Positions 8,321 to 18,400 of a DNA stretch of 43,221 bases are shown here, piece after piece. The position numbers and the translations under genes are program-made. Position 1 is the stretch's first letter, and every line of letters begins with the position of its first letter. The notes below the pieces were generated by a model, which was given only the letters and a program-made list of their open reading frames with translations, made no database searches and was not told the origin of the DNA. This DNA is from Hymenobacter coccineus (GTDB lineage Bacteria; Bacteroidota; Bacteroidia; Cytophagales; Hymenobacteraceae): NCBI RefSeq assembly GCF_001816125.1, contig NZ_MDZA01000233.1, forward strand, positions 1 through 43,221, in the 5' to 3' direction.

Positions 8321-10204
8321 TTAGTCAGCTAACTCCTGCTCGTAAGGCAAGTTAGAAGACTGCGTTTGGGAATAAGGAATGTTCTGCGGAATAAAATCTG
8401 ATTCCGAACCTGGCTTGCTGTAATCGTAGGGCCAGCGGTAAACAGCAGGTATTTCGCCCGGCCAGTTGCCGTGCCCTGGTACAATTGGGGTAGTCCACTC
8501 CAAAGTGGTCGAGTTCCAAGGATTTTGCGTAGCGCGGCGGCCACGGAAAATGCTATAGAAGAAGTTAACGATGAAGATGAACTGAGCAGCAAAAGCAATG
8601 ATTGCCGCAACCGAAATGAACTTGTTCATGTCAGCAAATTGCGAGAAGGAATCAAAGCCAGTCCAAGCATAGTAGCGACGGGGGAAACCCGCAATGCCGA
8701 TGTAATGCATGGGCAGGAACACCAAGTATACTCCGGCAAACGTCAACCAGAAGTGGATGTAGCCCAATTTCTCGTCCATCATCCGGCCAAACATCTTTGG
8801 GAACCAATGATAAACACCAGCAAACAAACCAAAGAATGCCGACGAACCCATCACTAGGTGGAAGTGAGCAACCACGAAGTAAGTATTGTGCATCTGAATA
8901 TCCAAGGTGGCGTTACCCAAGATGATACCCGTTAGACCACCCGAAATAAAGAGCGATACAAAGCCAATACTGAACAACATGGCAGTTGTAAATCGGATGT
9001 TACCACGCCATAAAGTAGCTAGCCAGTTGAATACTTTCACGCCGGAAGGCACTGCAATAATCAACGTTAGGAACATGAATACCGAGCCCAAGAAAGGATT
9101 CATGCCAGTCACGAACATGTGGTGAGCCCACACAACGAAAGACAACAGCGAAATACCAATCAATGAGCCAATCATCGCACGGTATCCGAAAATCGGCTTA
9201 CGGGCGTTAGTAGCCAAAATTTCCGAAACCATACCCATTGCTGGCATAATCACGATATACACTTCAGGATGTCCTAGGAACCAGAACAAATGCTGGAACA
9301 ATACTGGCGAACCACCTTGGTTAGGAAGTGCCTGCCCAGCAATGTAGATATCCGAGAGAAAAAACGAAGTGCCGAAAGACCGGTCAAACACCAGCAGTAG
9401 AGCTGCCGAGAAAAGAACCGGGAAAGAAAGAATGCCGAGAATAGCTGTCAAAAAGAACGCCCAGATGGTGAGCGGCAATTTGCTCATACTCATACCACGT
9501 GTCCGAAGGTTAATAACGGTAGTTACGTAGTTAACACCTCCAAGCAACTGCGACACAATGAAAAATACCATGCTCACCAGCCACATCGTCATGCCCATGC
9601 CTGAACCCGGAATCGCTTGCGGCAAAGCTGATAACGGGGGATAAATAGTCCAACCCGAAGCAGCAGGTCCTGTCTCCAAAAACAGTGAGAAGAACATAAC
9701 TAAGCTCGACAAGAAGAAGAACCAGTACGAGAGCATGTTCATGAAACCCGAAGCCATATCCCGGGCCCCTACTTGCAGAGGAATCAAAAAGTTAGAGAAC
9801 GTCCCACTAAGCCCAGCAGTCAGCACAAAGAATACCATTATGGTACCGTGCATCGTCACTAATGCCAAGTAAAACTCAGGGTTGAGCTTACCACCTTCTA
9901 CCCATTTACCAAGCACAGGAGTAAGCCACTCCATTGTACCCTCTGGCCAGCCTAATTGCAGGCGAAAAAGGCTGGACAGGGTACCACCAATGATGGCCCA
10001 AAAGATTCCAGTAATGAGGAATTGTTTGCCAATAACCTTGTGGTCTTGGCTAAAAACGTACTTCCACAACCAATGCTGATCATGATGCTCGTGCTCATCG
10101 TGGTGAGCATCGCCATGCTCCGTGTGCGAAACAGGGGCAGTGCCTACACCACCAGCAGTCTGTACCCCGGCCGACAGGTTCGGCTTGGCTGACATATCTG
10201 ACAT
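8321..10204 (-). CDS. ctaD: Cytochrome c oxidase subunit I (aa3 type, A1 family)
   Basis: A 627-residue heme-copper oxidase core subunit with twelve or more membrane segments. Visible ligands include the low-spin heme histidine in VTMHGTIMVFF, the CuB histidine and cross-linking tyrosine in FLGHPEVYIV, the CuB histidine pair in VVWAHHMFVTG, and the heme histidines in VVAHFHLVMG. The Glu in HPEVY marks the A1 class with a D-channel. It reduces oxygen to water and pumps protons. An unusual cytoplasmic N-terminus carries eight histidines between residues 27 and 44. The gene lies directly after coxB and ends the operon at a strong terminator. MSAKPN at 10195 is an alternative start. Confidence 0.97.
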   Translation of the reverse strand: MSDMSAKPNLSAGVQTAGGVGTAPVSHTEHGDAHHDEHEHHDQHWLWKYVFSQDHKVIGKQFLITGIFWAIIGGTLSSLFRLQLGWPEGTMEWLTPVLGKWVEGGKLNPEFYLALVTMHGTIMVFFVLTAGLSGTFSNFLIPLQVGARDMASGFMNMLSYWFFFLSSLVMFFSLFLETGPAASGWTIYPPLSALPQAIPGSGMGMTMWLVSMVFFIVSQLLGGVNYVTTVINLRTRGMSMSKLPLTIWAFFLTAILGILSFPVLFSAALLLVFDRSFGTSFFLSDIYIAGQALPNQGGSPVLFQHLFWFLGHPEVYIVIMPAMGMVSEILATNARKPIFGYRAMIGSLIGISLLSFVVWAHHMFVTGMNPFLGSVFMFLTLIIAVPSGVKVFNWLATLWRGNIRFTTAMLFSIGFVSLFISGGLTGIILGNATLDIQMHNTYFVVAHFHLVMGSSAFFGLFAGVYHWFPKMFGRMMDEKLGYIHFWLTFAGVYLVFLPMHYIGIAGFPRRYYAWTGFDSFSQFADMNKFISVAAIIAFAAQFIFIVNFFYSIFRGRRATQNPWNSTTLEWTTPIVPGHGNWPGEIPAVYRWPYDYSKPGSESDFIPQNIPYSQTQSSNLPYEQELAD

Positions 10205-10227
10205 ATTGAAAGGCTTTTAATTTGTGT

Positions 10228-11304
10228 TTAGAACGAAGCGTTAGCCAAGGGAACTGGTGCTACTTCTTTTGATTCGGTAGGCGCAACCGGCTTCGCTATA
10301 TCTTGGATGGCTTTCTTTTTAAAAGAAGCTACCAGATCCGGGTTCTGTGAAGCAAACGACTTCTGCGATGCAAACCAGTTTTGATAATCGTCTGGCTCGT
10401 CCACAACGATAGTTGCTTTCATTGCATAATGGCTTTTGCCACAAATTTGATTACATGCCAATTCGTAATTGAACTTAGGATTACCCAACTTGGCTCGCAT
10501 CTCGTCGGTAGATGTTGTTGGCGTAAACCAAAATCGAGTAGGCATCCCAGGTACGGCGTACATCTGCACTCGGAAGTTTGGCATATATACTGCATGCAAA
10601 ACATCACGCGAACGGATCTTGAATAGTACTGGGTGGCCTTTCGGCACATGGATTTCAGTTACCGTAAAATCATCTTGCGACGCTTGGTCATTGAGGTCAA
10701 TGCCAAAGTCATTCGAAGCATCAATCAGGCGATAGTTGATAACCCCCAATTTCAGATCTCGACCAGGGTAACGCACTAACCAGTTGAACTGCTTACCCAT
10801 TAACTCTACCACTACAGAGTCCTTAGGGGCAGGTCCAGTAATACGAGTCCACGCCTTCCAGCCAGCAAAAATGAGCGCGGCCATTACGATAGCTGGGATA
10901 ATCGTCCAGATTACTTCAATCTTATTATTATGCGAAAAGAAGTAAGCACGACGGCCTTCCTTATACTGGTATTTGTAAGCATATACAAATAACAATGTCT
11001 GAGTGATTGCAAAAGCAACACCGATTACTGCCATCGTTGTCCAAAACATTGTCTCCATATGGTGACCATGGACCGATGCAATTGGCGGATTCATTTTGCT
11101 ATAGTTCTCGACAAAAGAATAAGCGAACCATCCGCCACCACCTACCAAGAAAACAAGCATAAGCACAGCATTTACGCTGTTACTCATCCCTATATCACGG
11201 GTAAATGATCCGGAAAATATGGAAGACAGAATCTGGAGACGAAACAACAGGCCGAATACGACCAGCAGCAACACCAGAACCGCTATAATTGTGAGAGCAG
11301 ACAT
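10228..11304 (-). CDS. ctaC: Cytochrome c oxidase subunit II (CuA subunit) with extra N-terminal membrane helices
   Basis: A 358-residue protein. Four hydrophobic segments (about 4-24, 44-64, 88-110 and 130-149) precede the periplasmic cupredoxin domain; the classical subunit has two. CuA ligands are seen: His237 (DVLHAVYMPNF), Cys284, Cys288, His292 and Met295 in CNQICGKSHYAM. Position 286 is Gln where many oxidases have Glu. The aromatic electron-entry segment is GKQFNWLVRYPG. No CxxCH motif is present, so this is not a caa3-type fused subunit; electrons presumably come from the ACIII cytochromes or a soluble carrier. It lies 106 bases after actF and 23 bases before coxA. Confidence 0.96.
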   Translation of the reverse strand: MSALTIIAVLVLLLVVFGLLFRLQILSSIFSGSFTRDIGMSNSVNAVLMLVFLVGGGGWFAYSFVENYSKMNPPIASVHGHHMETMFWTTMAVIGVAFAITQTLLFVYAYKYQYKEGRRAYFFSHNNKIEVIWTIIPAIVMAALIFAGWKAWTRITGPAPKDSVVVELMGKQFNWLVRYPGRDLKLGVINYRLIDASNDFGIDLNDQASQDDFTVTEIHVPKGHPVLFKIRSRDVLHAVYMPNFRVQMYAVPGMPTRFWFTPTTSTDEMRAKLGNPKFNYELACNQICGKSHYAMKATIVVDEPDDYQNWFASQKSFASQNPDLVASFKKKAIQDIAKPVAPTESKEVAPVPLANASF

Positions 11305-11410
11305 TTTGATTTATTTGGTAGCCAGCAAATAGTAGTTGGCAGGTGCCTTAAGAACAGGTTTGGTTGACTTAAGTTATGGACCGCAACTATTAAGAAAAGA
11401 GAGCAGCTTC

Positions 11411-12697
11411 TCAGGTAGTATGATGAACGCTTTCGTCAATGAAAGGATGGTTGACCGGAATCAACGATGCTTCTGACAGGCGACGGGTCATCAGCAAAAG
11501 GAAAGCACCCAAGAATATTGCTGCTACTCCAATCTCTATTAAGAACCCATTTTCGCCTTTTAGAGTGCCCGGCATGAGCATCAAATAAAAGTCGCTCCAA
11601 TGGCCAGCTAAGATTGCAATACATACAATCTTGAGAATGATCATCTGACGCTTGGCATCGCGGGTCATCAGCCCCAGGAAAGGGAAGACGAAATTGATGA
11701 CGATATTGAAAAAGAACAATCCAGTGTATTGTCCGTTGAAGCCGCCCAGACGTTGGTTGAAGTAAACAGCTTCTTCAGGTAAGTTCGCATACCATATCAG
11801 CATGAATTGCGAGAACCATACGTAGCACCAAAAAATACTAAAGCCAAACATGAGCTTGCCTAAGTCATGAAAGTGATTGGCATTCATAAAACGCAGGTAC
11901 CCATTCTGCTTCAGGAATATTGCTGTTAGCGTAATACCAGCAATACCGGATACCCACCAGGAAGCAAATACATACCAACCAAACATGGTGCTGAACCAGT
12001 GCACATCGACTGACATAACCCAATCCCATGCTGACATTGAGGAAGTTACTGCGTAAAGCACCAAGAATAGAGCTGCCGTGGTAACACTCTTGTGGAAATA
12101 CTGGGTGCCACCATTCAAGTCTTCCTCAAGGGAAAGCTTGCGCAACTTCCAGGAAAATGCCCACCAGATAACTAAGTAAGACACCATCCGAATCAGATAG
12201 AATGGCAGGTTCAAAAAACCGCTTTTAGCAGCAATAATAGCGTCATAGTTAGGCGAGCCCTTGGTATTTATCCTATCATGCGTCCAATGAAAAATATCAT
12301 GACGCCCTACCAGAAATATCACCAGCATTATTGCTGCGCCGGGTGCGATCCACACGCTAAACGCTTCCGTAATCCGCTTTACGATAACTGACCATCCAGC
12401 GTAAGCCACGTAATTGATGGCCATGAACACTGTCCCAACAGCCGAAACACCCAAGAAGAAGATGTTACTATGCCATAGGCTTACCAATAGCCGCTTCAGC
12501 CAAATAGGACTACCCTCTTCGTGGCCCACAGCGCCAACAACTTCATGGGCTTCTCCCCAGTGGAAAATGGCAGTTAGCAGCCCTACCACGAGCAATACTA
12601 CTCCAGCCAGGATTATGGTAAAAAATATTTTACGGGCGCCATCCGTAACGACGAGTTGCTCAGCCGTGGCGCTTTCTTGATGCGTCAGAGTTGCCAT
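11411..12697 (-). CDS. actF: Alternative complex III subunit ActF (quinone-binding membrane subunit)
   Basis: A 428-residue membrane protein with about ten hydrophobic segments, matching the ActF subunit of quinol:cytochrome c oxidoreductase. Recognisable parts include GWSVIVKRITEAFSVW, WAFSWKLRKLS, MSAWDWVMSVDVHWFSTMFG and WYANLPEEAVYFNQR. ActF is related in fold to the NrfD-type subunit ActC and forms part of the membrane arm. The gene follows actE by 18 bases and precedes coxB, so ACIII and the oxidase are co-transcribed, consistent with the ACIII-aa3 supercomplexes known from Flavobacterium. Confidence 0.93.
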   Translation of the reverse strand: MATLTHQESATAEQLVVTDGARKIFFTIILAGVVLLVVGLLTAIFHWGEAHEVVGAVGHEEGSPIWLKRLLVSLWHSNIFFLGVSAVGTVFMAINYVAYAGWSVIVKRITEAFSVWIAPGAAIMLVIFLVGRHDIFHWTHDRINTKGSPNYDAIIAAKSGFLNLPFYLIRMVSYLVIWWAFSWKLRKLSLEEDLNGGTQYFHKSVTTAALFLVLYAVTSSMSAWDWVMSVDVHWFSTMFGWYVFASWWVSGIAGITLTAIFLKQNGYLRFMNANHFHDLGKLMFGFSIFWCYVWFSQFMLIWYANLPEEAVYFNQRLGGFNGQYTGLFFFNIVINFVFPFLGLMTRDAKRQMIILKIVCIAILAGHWSDFYLMLMPGTLKGENGFLIEIGVAAIFLGAFLLLMTRRLSEASLIPVNHPFIDESVHHTT

Positions 12698-12715
12698 AGT
12701 GCGTGCGAGATGGGA

Positions 12716-13462
12716 TTATTTAGCGGAGCCGTTTTGGCCTTTGGTGTTACCCTGACCGGGCGTTTCAGAGCCGGTGCTTGAACCAGCTTTGCTAGTAGGA
12801 GTCATGCCTGCTGCCGAAGCAGTAACCGTAGTATCGCTAGCCGAGGACGTGGGGCCTTTAGCAATCATTTCGGTCAATCCATCGGGGCCCTTACCAAGCT
12901 CCAACGCTCTCACATACATGGCTATTTTCCAGCGTTCCTGCGGATTTACCTGCGAACCATGAGGCATCATGCGATTACGTCCCCACTGGATGACGTGGTA
13001 TATATGACCATCGTTCATCTTGGTATACTGACCAGTCGCGTAGTTAGGTACTCCCTTGAACTTAAGTCCAACAGGGCCCTGTCCATTGCCTTGCTCGCCA
13101 TGGCAATGCTGACAATAGCGTGAATATAGCAACTTGCCTTCTTCCAAATTCACCTTGGTATAGGCTAAGGGGTTGCGCAACGTGCGCTCAGCAATTCCTA
13201 CGCTATCCTTAGGAATGTGGTCGTAATAGTTCAACTTACCCCGGGCTACAGTGCCAGTGGCAGGAGTTCGCTCGTTAATACCAAAGGCATTAATGGTATT
13301 GTAGCCCGTCTGGCGTAGCGGCTCATACGGAATGGATTCGTACATCTCCGGAGCATATTCTACCCCAGGATTATCTGCTTGCGGAGTACAAGACGACGCC
13401 AGTCCTCCCAGCGATAGCAACAGCGCCGAAACGCGTAGACTCAAGTTCAGTGGATGGGTCAT
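12716..13462 (-). CDS. actE: Alternative complex III subunit ActE (monoheme cytochrome c lipoprotein)
   Basis: A 248-residue protein with a lipoprotein signal (LGGLASSC, lipidation Cys25) and one heme-binding motif CQHCH at residues 117-121. Candidate axial methionines occur in GRNRMMPHGS. ActE carries one c-type heme and passes electrons from the ActA hemes towards the terminal acceptor. The C-terminal 50 residues are a Thr/Ser/Gly-rich, probably flexible tail. Its ATG overlaps the actD stop by one base (TAATG), typical of translational coupling. Confidence 0.93.
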   Translation of the reverse strand: MTHPLNLSLRVSALLLSLGGLASSCTPQADNPGVEYAPEMYESIPYEPLRQTGYNTINAFGINERTPATGTVARGKLNYYDHIPKDSVGIAERTLRNPLAYTKVNLEEGKLLYSRYCQHCHGEQGNGQGPVGLKFKGVPNYATGQYTKMNDGHIYHVIQWGRNRMMPHGSQVNPQERWKIAMYVRALELGKGPDGLTEMIAKGPTSSASDTTVTASAAGMTPTSKAGSSTGSETPGQGNTKGQNGSAK

Positions 13463-13989
13463 TATTTCTTAGTCATTTCTTTCTGATTGACCTCTGATGC
13501 GCCGTTCTCGCGCAATAATTGAGTCAATTTCGGTAGAGCCGAGTTGTTTTCGTCCAACTCAATAGCCATCACGAATTTATCATCCGTTGAGCGAACGTCC
13601 ATTACCGGAGTTTTGAAACGTGGATATAGCCCGGTGATGGTATAGAAAGTTATGACCATCCCATGACACGTGAAAAATACGGTCAACTCAAAAGCAACGG
13701 GTATAAATGCTGGTAAGGCAATGTTAGGCTTACCACCGATGATCATGGGCCAGTCAAAACCTAGCGTATATATCTGGAGCCAGAGGGCAAATGCCAAACC
13801 GCACATGCCGTAGAAAAATGCGGCGATGGGCAAGCGTGAACGTGCAATCCCCAACGCATCATCAATGCCGTGCACTGGGTACGGGGAGAAAACATCGTAG
13901 ATCTTAACCCCTGCGCCACGCATATTATCAATGGCGTGCAGAAGTACGTCCTCGTCTTCGAAGACACCGAGGGCGAAGCGCTTAGTCAT
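13462..13989 (-). CDS. actD: Alternative complex III subunit ActD (DUF3341)
   Basis: A 175-residue protein of the DUF3341/ActD family. It has a cytoplasmic N-terminal domain (FALGVFEDEDVLLHAIDNMRG, then YDVFSPYPVHGIDDALG), two membrane segments (about residues 54-75 and 95-122) and a C-terminal cytoplasmic part (DKFVMAIELDENN). ActD is a small structural membrane subunit without cofactors. The start overlaps the end of actC by eight bases and the stop touches actE, so the three genes are tightly coupled. Confidence 0.93.
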   Translation of the reverse strand: MTKRFALGVFEDEDVLLHAIDNMRGAGVKIYDVFSPYPVHGIDDALGIARSRLPIAAFFYGMCGLAFALWLQIYTLGFDWPMIIGGKPNIALPAFIPVAFELTVFFTCHGMVITFYTITGLYPRFKTPVMDVRSTDDKFVMAIELDENNSALPKLTQLLRENGASEVNQKEMTKK

Positions 13990-15439
13990 GCTTGTCGTAG
14001 GTTACGGGAGCCGAAGCAGGCACACCGGGAGTTACGGAATGAGTAGCCGGCGCGTGGTGAGCGTGGTCGCCGGTATAGGTAGGACCATTATCAACAGTGT
14101 ACTTCAGGATAGTTTTGACTTCAGCCATGTTGATAACAGGGAAAAACTTTGCAAACAATAAAAAGAGCGTGAAAAATAGGCCCAGCGTACCGACATACAC
14201 CCCAATGTCAATCAGTGTAGGCGAGAACATTGCCCAGCTCGAAGGAAGATAGTCGCGGTGCAACGACGTAACGATGATTACGAAACGCTCAAACCACATC
14301 CCGATATTCACGATGATGGACAAAAGGAACGTCCAGCCAATACTGTAGCGAACACGACGGAACCACACAATCTGCGGCGTGATTACGTTACACGACATCA
14401 TGCTCAAATAAGCCCACCAGTAGGGGCCCGTAGCCCGGTTGATAAAGGCATACTGCTCAAACTCAACTTGCGAATACCAAGCAATAAAGAATTCCGTGAT
14501 ATAAGCAACGCCCACGATAGAACCCGTAATCATCATGATTTTATTCATGAGTGCAATGTGTTCGAGGGTAATGTAGTCCTCAAGCTTAAATACGACGCGG
14601 GTGATAAGCATCAGCGTCAGCACCATTGCAAACCCGGAGAAGATAGCACCGGCAACGAAATACGGAGGGAAAATAGTGGTGTGCCAGCCAGGTACGACCG
14701 ATGTAGCAAAGTCCATCGATACAATGGTGTGCACCGAAAGTACCAGTGGGGTAGATACACCGGCCAAAATCAATGACACCGTTTCGTAACGCGACCAAGC
14801 TTTAGCAGAGCCAGTCCAGCCGAAGCTCAACATAGAGTAGCTGAATTTGGCAATGGGCCCTTTGGCACGGTCACGAATGGTAGCGAAGTCAGGCACCAGA
14901 CCCGTGTACCAAAACACCAACGACACGGTGAAATATGTTGAGATGGCGAACACATCCCACAGCAACGGGGAGTTAAAGTTCACCCACAAAGAGCCCAATG
15001 TATTCTGGAGTGGGAACACATAGAAAGCCAGCCAAGGACGGCCCATGTGCAATACCGGGAACATAGCGGCACAGATAACTGCGAAAATTGTCATTGCCTC
15101 TGCTGCCCGGTTGATGGACGAACGCCACTTCTGGCGGAACAACAAAAGAACTGCTGAGATGAGGGTACCAGCGTGGCCGATACCTACCCACCACACAAAG
15201 TTGGTGATGTCCCAAGCCCAACCAACGGTTTTGTTCAGGCCCCATTCCCCGATGCCATACCATAAGGTGCGGTAGACTGAGTAGAAAAAGATTCCCAGGA
15301 AAAATAAGGACACGCTCATAGCGGCAATCCAACGAATGTTGGGTTTGGCCTCTACCTGGTAGCAAATATCCTGGGTTACGTCATGTAGCGTTTTGCCCCC
15401 AGTGATGAGCGGCTCACGAATGGCTGATACGTGTTGCAT
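13982..15439 (-). CDS. actC: Alternative complex III subunit ActC (NrfD/PsrC-like quinone-binding subunit)
   Basis: A 485-residue NrfD-family membrane protein with about ten hydrophobic segments. Typical pieces are WWVGIGHAGTLISAVLLL, RAAEAMTIFAVICAAMFP, ILAGVSTPLVLSVHTIVSMDFA, PGWHTTIFPPYFVAGAI and PYWWAYLSMMSCNVITPQ. ActC binds menaquinol near the periplasmic side and hands electrons to the iron-sulfur domain of ActB. The last 50 residues form a soluble, His-rich tail. It sits between actB (49-base gap) and actD. Confidence 0.95.
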   Translation of the reverse strand: MQHVSAIREPLITGGKTLHDVTQDICYQVEAKPNIRWIAAMSVSLFFLGIFFYSVYRTLWYGIGEWGLNKTVGWAWDITNFVWWVGIGHAGTLISAVLLLFRQKWRSSINRAAEAMTIFAVICAAMFPVLHMGRPWLAFYVFPLQNTLGSLWVNFNSPLLWDVFAISTYFTVSLVFWYTGLVPDFATIRDRAKGPIAKFSYSMLSFGWTGSAKAWSRYETVSLILAGVSTPLVLSVHTIVSMDFATSVVPGWHTTIFPPYFVAGAIFSGFAMVLTLMLITRVVFKLEDYITLEHIALMNKIMMITGSIVGVAYITEFFIAWYSQVEFEQYAFINRATGPYWWAYLSMMSCNVITPQIVWFRRVRYSIGWTFLLSIIVNIGMWFERFVIIVTSLHRDYLPSSWAMFSPTLIDIGVYVGTLGLFFTLFLLFAKFFPVINMAEVKTILKYTVDNGPTYTGDHAHHAPATHSVTPGVPASAPVTYDKHD

Positions 15440-15488
15440 AATGGGTATTGGGGGCTTAGGTGCGTAAAAACTAAGAACTCCGATGCAG

Positions 15489-18400
15489 TTAAGCTTCTTC
15501 CTCTGGACCGAACATTTCGGAAGCCGAGTTGCGAATCTTCGTTAAATAAGTCACGTTTGGCTGCACGTTGATGGAATCAAGCGAGTGGAAAGCCCGCTCG
15601 CCATCTTCGCGGCGTAACAATTGGCTGATGCGACTGGTAGTGTCGCGCATGTCACCAAATACAATGGCATCGGTAGGACACGACTGTGCACAGGCCGATA
15701 CTATTTCTCCATCTTTAGGACGGCGCTTTTGCTTTTTAGCTTCCAACTTACCAAGTTGGATGCGCTGGATGCAGAAGGAGCATTTCTCCATTACACCCCG
15801 TGCCCGTACTGTTACGTCGGGGTTGAGGACCATACGGCCCAGATCAGTAAACATGTGGCCGTTAACTGTCTCAAATTTCTCGTTGGAGTAGTAAGAGAAC
15901 CAGTTAAAGCGACGCACCTTATATGGGCAGTTGTTCGCACAATAGCGAGTACCTACGCAACGGTTGTAGGTCATCTGGTTCAGGCCTTCCGAACTGTGCG
16001 TAGTAGCCAATACCGGACACACCGTTTCACAAGGTGCGTGGTTACACTGCTGGCACATCATTGGCTGAAAGATCACCTGCGGGTTATCCGAAGGGTCTTC
16101 CATAGCGGCGTAAGTCGACAGCTTGCCTTTCGTATCAAACTCACTCTTGTGATGGTCCGACGAATAATAGCGGTCAATGCGCATCCAGTGCATCTCGCGG
16201 CGGTTAATAACCTGCTGCTTACCTACTACTGCGATATTATTTTCCGTTTGGCAACCCAATACGCACGAGCCACAACCGATACACGAATTGAGGTCAATGG
16301 CCATCCCCCAATGGTGGTTATTGTACTGGTAGTCTTGCCACAGCGATACTTTATTGGGCTTCTCCAAACCATCGGGAGTAGCCACTTTCTCGTATTCAGT
16401 TACCTCTTTAGGGTTTTCCTTGTACTTAGCCAGTGTACTCTCTTGCACCACCGAGCGGCGGTCCATAATGGTGTGGTGGGTCTGAGTCTGGGCAATTGGC
16501 GACGTAGCTGAAGTTTTTTCCAAAGTCACAGCCGTGGCATACATGATACCATTGGGCGTAGCCATCAGCAAAGAGGCTGCATTAGCTCCTACTCCATCGC
16601 CAGCCTTACCGCTTGCAACACGGCCATACCCGAGTGCGATACTAACCGTACCTACTGCCTGACCAGGTTGCACCAGCACAGGCAGTTCGATCGGAGCTAC
16701 GTTAGGAGCCGTAACCTTGATAACGTCTCCTTGCTCCCACTTATTGGTCACTGCCATAGCACGCGGCACGGCGAGGTAGTTGCCCCAGGTAGCTTTAGAA
16801 ACTGGGTCAGGCAACTCCTGCAAGAAAGGGTTATTAGCTCCCGAGCCACTTGCAGGCAAGCCCACCTTTTCGTAGAGAAAAACCTCTACTAAGTTAGCAG
16901 CAGGCTTGGGGGCCCCAGAGATGCGGGCTATTGCCTCGCTGGCAGATAGGGCGGGCGTATCCATTGCCGGCGCAGCAAATAACCCCGAACCCGTAGCTAC
17001 ACCATCGTGAACGGCTTTGTCCCAGGCAGCATTGAAATTATTGCCCCCAAGTACCCCACGCCAATTATTGCGCAAAAACGAGTAGTAAGTCTCGTTGTTT
17101 CCTGCCCAACGCAGTAAGCTTTCTTGGGCTTGGCGGGTAGCAAAGATTGGGGTAATAGCTGGCTGTGACAAACTGAGGAAACCGCGCTTGGGCTCAAAGT
17201 CATTCCACGACTCTAACCAGTGATTGTCAGGAGTAGCGTAATCGCATAAACTGCCCGTCTCATCAAGGCGGTCGTTGAACGAAATGCTCAGCGGTACCTT
17301 GGCAATGCCCGATTTTACTTGAGCAGACAACGGGTGGTTATATACCGGATTGGCGTTGTAAAAGATTACTGCGCCTACGGTACCAGCGTTCATCTCCTTC
17401 ACCAGTGCCACCATACGGGCGTCGTCACCTTGGCGCACATTGCTGGCATTGGTTAAATCTACCGTCGTGCCTACGTTGCCTAAACTCTGGTTCAAAGCGG
17501 TTACCAACGCTTGAACAGCAGGGTCGTTTGAACCCGACACTACGAGACTGGCGCCCCGATTTGCCTTTAGCTCAGCTGCTGCCTTAGCAATTTGCGGGGC
17601 TACCCGTGAGTTGCTGAAAGTAGAATTGCTTCCGCCACCTACCACGGCGTTATACAATGCAACAGCTACTGCACCCCACTCAGAAGGCTTAACCGACTCG
17701 CGCACATCGGCATTGGAGCCAGTGAGTGACATAGCTGTTTCAAACTGGAAGTGACGCGACATGGAACGATTGTCGCTGCTCACTTTACGGTTCTTGCTGT
17801 ATTGCTTAGCAAACTCAACCGGCGAAATCCAAGTACCGAGGAAGTCAGCACCAATGCTAACGATTACGTTGGCACGGCTGAAGTCATAGCTTGGCAATAC
17901 ACCGTTGTTAGCTTGAAGCAAGCCGCTAGCTGACTGCGCATCGTACATCACATGTTCGGTGGTACGGTAGCGAGCAGCGAAAGCCGCGATGGCTTTCTTA
18001 GTGCTTGGGCTGATAATGGTAGGTGAAACGATGGCAATCTTGCCAGTCGTTGCAGCTAGTTTAGCCTGAATCTGACGATCTACTTCTTCCGTTTCGGTAC
18101 GCAGGCCTTTGACAGCAAAATGCTGTAACCGGCCACTGTCGTATAGGTCCAGCACAGCTGCCTGGGCCCGGGCAGAAAGACCACCCCGAGTAATGGGCGA
18201 CTCTGGATTGCCTTCTAGCTTAATAGGGCGGCCATCGCGGTTCTTCACCAGCACAGCATTGTAATCAGACCCCGTGAAGTACGTCGAAGCGTAGAAGTTG
18301 GAGATGGTAGGATCTACCTCCTCCGGCTTGTTCAAATAAGGAATAGCCTTGTGTACCGGGGTCTCACATGAGGCTAGCGCAACTGCACCTACCCCAAAAC

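Noticed and set aside
10228..11304. caa3-type subunit II with fused cytochrome c
   Set aside because: No CxxCH motif is present in the protein; heme c is supplied by ActA and ActE instead.
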